A stretch of DNA of 49,240 bases from CAZJWR01 sp964549765. Lineage in GTDB: Bacteria; Zixibacteria; MSB-5A5; GN15; JAAZOE01. Positions 44,519 through 49,240 of this stretch are shown here, piece after piece. Each line of letters opens with the position of its first letter. The first letter of the stretch is position 1. The translations under genes and the position numbers were made by a program. Under the pieces are notes generated by a model. That model saw only the letters and a list, made by a program, of their open reading frames with translations, did no database searches and was not told the DNA's origin. Location: positions 1 through 49,240 of the forward strand of contig CAZJWR010000024.1 in the NCBI GenBank assembly GCA_964549765.1. The letters are read 5' to 3'.

Positions 44519-44580
44519 ACCGTGAACTGAATGTCACGGTTTTGTCATAAAAGGAAAAAAAGTGGAGGAAAAACCGTGAA
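44519..44580 (-). promoter_or_regulatory. Inverted and direct ACCGTGA repeats upstream of hemA
   Basis: ACCGTGA (44519-44525) and TCACGGT (44534-44540) form a 7-bp dyad with an 8-nt spacer, and a third ACCGTGA lies at 44573-44579. The dyad overlaps a possible minus-strand promoter (GTGACA, then TATTTT about 19 bp on). The site lies about 70 bp from the hemA ATG. It could be an operator for a redox or heme regulator; the binding protein is unknown. The same dyad followed by TTTT on the plus strand could instead be a weak terminator. Confidence 0.35.
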
Positions 44581-44691
44581 ATTTATCCCGAAAAAATCAC
44601 CTCCTGCCGAAAGTGCCGGACACGGATGTTTCGGTTTCCAAAGGGACCCAACCATAGCGGGATATCCGGCGAAAAGCCGACCCCATAAGCG

Positions 44692-45537
44692 TTAAATCGG
44701 CTGAGAACCCTTGACATAAATATAGTTGGGCCGCACGTAGGCCGTCTCGAACCCAAATCGTCGCATATTCCGATAGGAGGACGCGGAATGCCCCGGTTTT
44801 TCTTCGGCAGTTTCCACTACCAGCCGCCTGCAACCCAATTCCGCGGCGTCGCGAATACGCTGCTCCACCAGAGCTCCCTGCGCGCCGCGACCTCGAAATT
44901 CGGGGAGCGTACTGGCAAAATCGATCCAGCCGTTCTCGCCGTCTATGTACAAAGCCGCCGTCGCCGCCGGCGCCTCGCGGTCGAACGCCATATAATGCCG
45001 CCACCCGGGCCGGCCGATCATTTGAGTGACCCACGATTCCAACGGCCGGGGCCAGTTGAAACTGGTCACCAGAATCCGGGCGAAAGACGCCGCGTGCGTT
45101 TTTCCGATCCGGCGCACGCGCAAGTCGGTATCCACGGGCTGGCAAGGCTCGACCCCGCGCCACAGTTTGACCCAGTTGTTGTAATATGTGAATCCCCGCT
45201 TTTCCAGCCACGCCGGGAGTTTGGCCGGGCTCGCCGCGGGACAAACTTGGACGAAAAATCGTTTGACCTTCCGCCGCTGATAATACGATACCAGCTCGTC
45301 AAGATGCTCCTCCGTGGCCGGCTCCGACATCCCCAGGCCGACCACCCGGTTAAAGGCAAGGACATCGACTTTTGAAGCGGCCGACGCGCTGACCGAATCG
45401 TCGTCCGCCAGCCCGATGCCGCAGACCGCGACCGTTTCTCGGGTGGCGGCCCGGCAGAAATCGCTCCATGCCGCCGCCTCGGCCCGCTCCAGATGCACGG
45501 CCAGATCTACTCCTATTTTGGAGACATTTGTGCTCAC
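44692..45537 (-). CDS. GNAT-family N-acetyltransferase
   Basis: 281 aa from a GTG at 45537, chosen because GGAGG lies seven bases upstream; the longer frame starts inside that leader. The C-terminal half (about 130-281) is a clear GNAT domain with acetyl-CoA-binding motif RGRGAQGALVEQRI and the ensuing SYRNMRRFGF. The N-terminal half resembles a second, degenerate GNAT fold, a common tandem arrangement. Substrate unknown. It is divergent from the STAS gene and upstream of hemA on the same strand, with a 242-bp gap. Confidence 0.82.
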   Translation of the reverse strand: MSTNVSKIGVDLAVHLERAEAAAWSDFCRAATRETVAVCGIGLADDDSVSASAASKVDVLAFNRVVGLGMSEPATEEHLDELVSYYQRRKVKRFFVQVCPAASPAKLPAWLEKRGFTYYNNWVKLWRGVEPCQPVDTDLRVRRIGKTHAASFARILVTSFNWPRPLESWVTQMIGRPGWRHYMAFDREAPAATAALYIDGENGWIDFASTLPEFRGRGAQGALVEQRIRDAAELGCRRLVVETAEEKPGHSASSYRNMRRFGFETAYVRPNYIYVKGSQPI

Positions 45538-45681
45538 CTGAAATCCTCCGTAAAATTTCAATTGCCTGTATATACTATTACGGACCTATTGCATCCATGA
45601 TTTATATTAATAAGCGCTTTTCCGCCGCCTCTCAATGAAACTCCGGCAACAGTCGGCGGACCCAAAATTGGGGCCGAGCTA

Positions 45682-45710
45682 TTGACAATTGCTGAAAATG
45701 AGTCAATTAT
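45682..45710 (+). promoter_or_regulatory. Sigma70-type promoter of the STAS-like gene, with embedded dyad
   Basis: TTGACA (45682-45687, perfect) and AATTAT (45705-45710) are separated by 17 bp. ATTGAC (45681-45686) and GTCAAT (45702-45707) form an inverted repeat that overlaps both promoter boxes. A second dyad, CCCAA-AA-TTGGG, lies at 45661-45672. This shows that the TTG at 45682 is a promoter box, not a start codon. Confidence 0.5.
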
Positions 45711-45732
45711 ATTCTTGGAATGGAGTTTGAAA

Positions 45733-46113
45733 ATGCCCTATACGCTCACTTACGATCCCGAAGCGGATTGCATTATGGCCGCAATAGCAGGGGATTACGA
45801 CCTGGCGGTGGTCAAGGAATTTCTTGAGGCGATGGCCGCCCTTGCGAAAAAAAAACACTGCAACCGGGTTCTTACCGACTTGCGTACCGCCAAACCCCGG
45901 TTATCCGTTCTCGAGATTGACGACCTTCCCCGATTTGCCGTCGAAGCAGGCTTGGACATCTCCATGCGGCGGGCGCTGGTGGTCGCCGCCGATTTCGACG
46001 ATTACGCCTTTTACCGGGCCTCCTCAGCGATACGAGGACAAAACGTCCGCATTTTCAAGGATATCGACGCCGCCAAAGAGTGGTTGTACGAAGACGATTC
46101 CGATCGGTCGTAA
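45733..46113 (+). CDS. STAS/SpoIIAA-like domain protein
   Basis: 126 aa from the ATG at 45733, which has GGAG seven bases upstream. The sequence fits the SpoIIAA-like/STAS fold of single-domain proteins: alternating strands and helices with MPYTLTYDPEADCIMAAIAG, VLTDLRTAKP in the middle and AFYRASSAIRG, then KDIDAAKEWLYED at the end. Family members are often membrane-lipid or small-ligand binders of unknown role. No anti-sigma or kinase partner lies next to it. It stands alone between a divergent acetyltransferase and a 357-bp gap. Confidence 0.75.
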   Translation: MPYTLTYDPEADCIMAAIAGDYDLAVVKEFLEAMAALAKKKHCNRVLTDLRTAKPRLSVLEIDDLPRFAVEAGLDISMRRALVVAADFDDYAFYRASSAIRGQNVRIFKDIDAAKEWLYEDDSDRS

Positions 46114-46470
46114 ATCCAGTTACGGCGGTCGCATCTCGGGTATAGTTTCCGGAAATCGTTCACTTCCCTGGCAATCGACTGCCGTGAGAATCGGGGATGA
46201 TACACCGAAATGGTTTGTGTGTGCTCAATAGGACGTTGCATATATCCCCGCTCCCAAATCTTGATCATCACCGATATGATCGCAGGGGCCGTCACCATAC
46301 GACAAGGCGCATGAAACAGAGCCAACTGAATATCCGACCGGCGTCATATCCATCATCAGTATCGTTTCCGCCGTATATGAATCGACGGAATTGTAACGCA
46401 ATTGCCGATACGAAACTCGCCGTACTCGGCGGTTGCCGCCCGCGTGGAAAACCTGAAAACGGAGTGACGT
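46114..46470. other. 357-bp intergenic gap without recognisable feature
   Basis: Between the STAS-like gene and the dienelactone hydrolase gene, both on the plus strand, I see no convincing open frame, hairpin terminator or promoter pair. Several short overlapping frames on both strands appear spurious. Confidence 0.5.
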
Positions 46471-47247
46471 ATGAAATTGTCGGTTTGTCTGGCGATAATA
46501 TTCTGCTTCGCAACCCTGGCACGAGGGGAAATAATGACAAAGGACGTGGATTACAATGACGGCGCAGTCCAACTGCAAGGATTCTTAGCCTGGGATAATG
46601 CCATCGAGGGCCCGAGGCCGGGCGTGCTGGTCGTGCACGAATGGACCGGGCTGAACGACTACGCTAAGATGCGCTGCCGGATGCTGGCGGAACTGGGATA
46701 TGTCGCCTTCGCGGTGGATATGTACGGCAAGGGCATCCATCCTCAGACTCCCGAAGAAGCCGCCAAACAGGCCGGCATTTACCGCAACGACCGTCAGCTG
46801 ATGCGTCGGCGCGTGAATGCCGGGCTGGATGTGCTCGTTAACGACGAATTATGCGACCGCAATCGGGTGGCCGCCATCGGCTATTGCTTCGGCGGCGGGA
46901 CGGTTCTGGAGCTGGCCCGGTCCGGCGCGGGCATCGTCGGCGTGGTCAGTTTCCATGGCAATCTCGACACGCCCGATCCGAACGATGCCAAAAACATCCG
47001 CTGCAAAATCCTCGTCTGCCACGGGGCTGATGATCCGCATGTGACCTGGGATCAGGTACTGGCATTCGTCGACGAGATGCGCGCCGCCAAGGTGGATTAT
47101 CAGTTCATTGCCTACAGCGGAGCGGTGCATTCGTTCACCAATCCCAATTCCGGCGACGATCCGTCGCGGGGCGTGGCCTACAACGCCGAGGCCGACCATC
47201 GCTCCTGGGCACACATGAAGCTTTTCTTCGACGAACTGTTCAAATAA
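46471..47247 (+). CDS. Dienelactone hydrolase family protein, exported
   Basis: 258 aa. A signal peptide (about 1-19) directs it to the periplasm. The catalytic triad is a Cys nucleophile in GYCFGGG, Asp in HGADDPHV and His in GAVHSFTNP, the pattern of dienelactone hydrolases. VVHEWTGLNDYAKMRCRMLAELGYVAFAVDMYGKG is the usual N-terminal core, given here only as a landmark starting VVHEW. GGAG lies six bases before the ATG. Family members hydrolyse lactones or esters; the real substrate is unknown, and no chlorocatechol pathway genes are nearby. Confidence 0.88.
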   Translation: MKLSVCLAIIFCFATLARGEIMTKDVDYNDGAVQLQGFLAWDNAIEGPRPGVLVVHEWTGLNDYAKMRCRMLAELGYVAFAVDMYGKGIHPQTPEEAAKQAGIYRNDRQLMRRRVNAGLDVLVNDELCDRNRVAAIGYCFGGGTVLELARSGAGIVGVVSFHGNLDTPDPNDAKNIRCKILVCHGADDPHVTWDQVLAFVDEMRAAKVDYQFIAYSGAVHSFTNPNSGDDPSRGVAYNAEADHRSWAHMKLFFDELFK

Positions 47248-47294
47248 TCTGAAGATAGGCGAACGAAGGAAGCTTCTGGGTAATTGATCTATCG

Positions 47295-47325
47295 TTCCGC
47301 AGGGTCCTGTTTCGACCCTGCGGAA
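47295..47325 (+). terminator. Terminator after the dienelactone hydrolase gene
   Basis: A perfect 12-bp stem, TTCCGCAGGGTC (47295-47306) with GACCCTGCGGAA (47314-47325), encloses a 7-nt loop and is followed on the plus strand by TTTCTATAT. It lies in the gap where the hydrolase and DUF362 genes converge and is the clearest stem in the window. Confidence 0.75.
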
Positions 47326-47363
47326 TTTCTATATCAGCAAATGACCCTCCAAATCAAACACGA

Positions 47364-48317
47364 TCAAAGAATCTCTCGATACCCGGCTTTGCGGTAATCG
47401 ATCTCGCCCAGACCTTGCTCGGCCGCCAGCGTTACGTGGCGGATACGGCGGGCGGTCATTCCCAGAAATTCGCACGCGCGCGAATCCGCCGCGACTTGAT
47501 CGGTGGCGCAGATCACCGAATCGCATATCCTTACGTCGCCGGTCGCGCCTCCCGCCGGGCCGTTGCGCATCAAGACCCGCGTGGCATCCACCACGGTGAG
47601 AGTCGGGCGGAAATACGAAGCCAGATCGACGATCGCTTGATCGAGCCGCTCATGCAGCCTATCGCGTTCGCCGCCGATGGCGCCGAAAAAATTCTTCATC
47701 GACGCCGTCCCCCATACCAATCCGTGATGCTTTGCGATCGGCATATTGACCAGACGATCGATTTCGAAAATATATTTCAGGGCCGGCCAGGCTTTGATGA
47801 ACTTACGACCGAAATCGTCCTCCACAAAATCGCCTTCATCCAAAAGAAGAAGCTTCCCGCCGTTCTGTTCGACTGCCGCCTGAATCCCCGAGCGCGAAAA
47901 CGTCCGGTATGGATCATGAGAGCCGTAATCGGTCACGAGCACTTCCGAGGCGCCTGAAACCACGCACTGACGCACCATCTCGCCGACCAAGACGGGGTTG
48001 GTATTGACGGCTTGCTCCGGTCCCCGGTCAAAGGCGACGTTCGGCTTGAGCAGAACCCGTTCTCCTTTGCGGACGAACCGTCCGATGCCGCCGATGGCAT
48101 CCAATGCCGCGTGGAGAGCTTCGGCGTGATCTTCGTTTCTGGCCAGAGTGATATTGGGTAGCTGGGGATCGTACGGCACTTCGAAATCGGGTTTGACCGC
48201 ATTCGTTATAGGATAAGTCTGCGACCCGCATCCGGCCGTCAAAATGGCGGCGTCGCCGGCGACCGCCGCCAAAGCGATCGCCTTTCCGGTCTTCTCGATG
48301 AATTCACGTCGTTTCAT
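47364..48317 (-). CDS. DUF362 domain protein with Tat-type signal
   Basis: 317 aa. The start MKRREFIEKTG followed by a hydrophobic stretch is a twin-arginine signal, suggesting export of a folded, perhaps cofactor-bearing protein. The signal ends near LTAGC, so lipoprotein processing is possible. The body matches DUF362: LLKPNVAFDRGPEQAVNTNP, VLVTDYGSHDP, NMPIAKHHGLVWGTASMKNFFG and NGPAGGATGDV. No ferredoxin-like Cys motif is seen, unlike some family members. Function of the family is not settled. It converges on the dienelactone hydrolase gene. Confidence 0.85.
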   Translation of the reverse strand: MKRREFIEKTGKAIALAAVAGDAAILTAGCGSQTYPITNAVKPDFEVPYDPQLPNITLARNEDHAEALHAALDAIGGIGRFVRKGERVLLKPNVAFDRGPEQAVNTNPVLVGEMVRQCVVSGASEVLVTDYGSHDPYRTFSRSGIQAAVEQNGGKLLLLDEGDFVEDDFGRKFIKAWPALKYIFEIDRLVNMPIAKHHGLVWGTASMKNFFGAIGGERDRLHERLDQAIVDLASYFRPTLTVVDATRVLMRNGPAGGATGDVRICDSVICATDQVAADSRACEFLGMTARRIRHVTLAAEQGLGEIDYRKAGYREIL

Positions 48318-48378
48318 GGCGATGATCCCGATATTTCCGAGAACCGGAGTCCGTTCCTTTGACGGCCACCTGACGGGA

Positions 48379-49032
48379 TCAAAAACTCCACTTGACTCTG
48401 ATTCCCGGCGTCATCTTTCCCTCAACCGAAAGATTGGCAAGCCCGATGGCAAGATTATCATCGATCAACGGCAGTGATGTCCATCCGTTTTTCCGATTGA
48501 TCCTGGACGCACTCATTGGAGCATCGATGACAGACCATATCCATGCGCCAAGGAACATAAACACCCCCAATGTCCCTTCGGGGTGGGATTCCTCGTCGTT
48601 CCAATCCACAATTTCTTCTGTCAACGCGGCCATCATCAGCGTCGCGCCTATTGCGGAGGCCCCGAGCATGATAGCCCCCTTGCCCACCTCGCCGTTATAA
48701 AATTGCCCCAGCCCGGGCAGAAAGATCGATAGCGCACAGGCAACAACCGGTTCCTTCCTCGACTTGGTCGGTATAGGAGGTAAACTGGTTACCGGTTTTT
48801 CTTTTCTGATTCGCTCGATCTCGCTCATCTGATACACAAAGACACTGCCGTCGGCAGTACGGATTTTGAGGCTTTGTTCGGGTATTTGCTCGATAATGAC
48901 GCCGCGAATGATGCTGCCGTTCTTGAGGTACACGACATCTTGAAGCGCCGCTTCCTGCGAAAAACAAAATGACGGCATAATTGAGCTGAGAAAGGTCAAC
49001 AGGGCAACCAGAGCAATGCTCTTGCGATACAT
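48379..49032 (-). CDS. Small exported protein with membrane helices, function unknown
   Basis: 217 aa from the ATG at 49032, preferred over an ATG six codons earlier whose GGAG is only three bases away. A signal peptide (about 1-26) is followed by a short strand-rich part with VVYLKNGSIIRGVIIEQIPEQ, a motif common in FCB membrane proteins. Next comes FLPGLGQFYNGEVGKGAIM, resembling TM2/DUF5683-like sequences, then helices near residues 110-130 and 150-168. No enzymatic motif is seen. It is the last gene before the terminal repeat, and its upstream 155 bp shows no clear promoter. Confidence 0.7.
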   Translation of the reverse strand: MYRKSIALVALLTFLSSIMPSFCFSQEAALQDVVYLKNGSIIRGVIIEQIPEQSLKIRTADGSVFVYQMSEIERIRKEKPVTSLPPIPTKSRKEPVVACALSIFLPGLGQFYNGEVGKGAIMLGASAIGATLMMAALTEEIVDWNDEESHPEGTLGVFMFLGAWIWSVIDAPMSASRINRKNGWTSLPLIDDNLAIGLANLSVEGKMTPGIRVKWSF

Positions 49033-49187
49033 AGTCCCACATCCCTCCATAATCTCCCTGACTGCAATGAACCGTCTGCCATTCGGTTTTTGCTCTTACA
49101 AATGAAATGGATCGGCATGTACAAATTACATCGCCATCGCCCTACTGGCAAGTGCAAAATCCCGGGAGGAGGTTTTACCGGAGGGAC

Positions 49188-49240
49188 GGTTGTGTAAATT
49201 CTTGTGTGTAAATTTTAGGTGATTTTGGCTAAATAAAGAG
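49188..49240. repeat. Right copy of the 53-bp inverted terminal repeat
   Basis: Exact reverse complement of positions 2-54, starting GGTTGTGTAAATT at the inner boundary. As at the left end, the unique DNA stops at the GG. The two copies present the same element end to the window interior, as expected if the contig is bounded by two copies of one insertion sequence in opposite orientation, or by the two matching termini of the same element type. Confidence 0.9.

Noticed and set aside
44576..44695. 39-codon plus-strand frame with a perfect GGAGG seven bases before GTG
   Set aside because: It overlaps the end of the acetyltransferase gene, has no recognisable features and could be chance; the GGAGG lies in a purine-rich stretch.
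2..49240. Linear plasmid or phage with terminal repeats
   Set aside because: The content is core metabolism (PDH, heme, aconitase) with no replication or phage genes; an insertion-sequence boundary or assembly break is simpler.

Overview
The window is a GC-rich bacterial chromosomal segment, probably from an uncultured member of the FCB superphylum; candidate phylum Zixibacteria or a close relative is my best guess. The main clue is that two very large secreted proteins (23910-27467 and 30617-35191) end in the NPFNPxTxIxF ... LDIFNILGQRV ... SGxYxYRL sorting-type tail typical of those lineages. A TamA/TamB pair, a barrel ending in Phe and signal peptides point to a Gram-negative envelope. The taxon is inferred from these traits, not demonstrated. 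No rRNA, tRNA, CRISPR array or phage gene was seen. Both edges of the window carry the same 53-bp sequence in inverted orientation (2-54 and 49188-49240), probably the end of an insertion sequence at which the assembly stopped.

Layout. 107-2178: a B12-binding radical SAM protein and a small RRM RNA-binding protein, both on the minus strand, the latter with a promoter and a leader of about 170 nt. 2576-8111: the pyruvate dehydrogenase operon aceE-aceF-lpdA on the plus strand. It converges on a minus-strand aconitase (8213-10168) of the Aquifex type that lacks one expected cluster cysteine. 10296-23673: about 13 kb of tightly packed minus-strand envelope and ion-homeostasis genes. In transcription order these are a CPA1-type antiporter with a TrkA-N domain, CorA, TamB, TamA, MscS, a glutamate-receptor-like K+ channel, a CNNM/DUF21 protein and a second antiporter. 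Possibly one long transcription unit starts at a promoter near 23750.

23910-37877 is the accessory-looking and most interesting part. A secreted subtilase with four PKD domains and a strong terminator is followed by about 1 kb without a recognisable gene, then an FHA-GAF-AAA+ sigma54-type activator. Transcribed divergently from the activator is a three-gene operon: a giant double beta-propeller surface protein, a membrane-anchored Ser/Thr protein kinase with a PEGA-like extracytoplasmic part, and a secreted protein made of two copies of an unrecognised domain of about 110 residues. Kinase plus phosphothreonine-reading FHA activator plus surface proteins suggests an envelope-sensing circuit that I cannot match to a named system.

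37911-49032: an alpha/beta hydrolase, a four-helix membrane protein with a leaderless-looking start, the heme operon hemA-hemL-hemE-hemN (C5 route to 5-aminolevulinate, uroporphyrinogen decarboxylation, oxygen-independent coproporphyrinogen oxidation; hemB, hemC and hemD are not in the window), a GNAT acetyltransferase, a STAS-like protein, a dienelactone hydrolase, a Tat-exported DUF362 protein and a small membrane protein. Central carbon metabolism and heme synthesis show that this is core chromosome, not a plasmid or phage.
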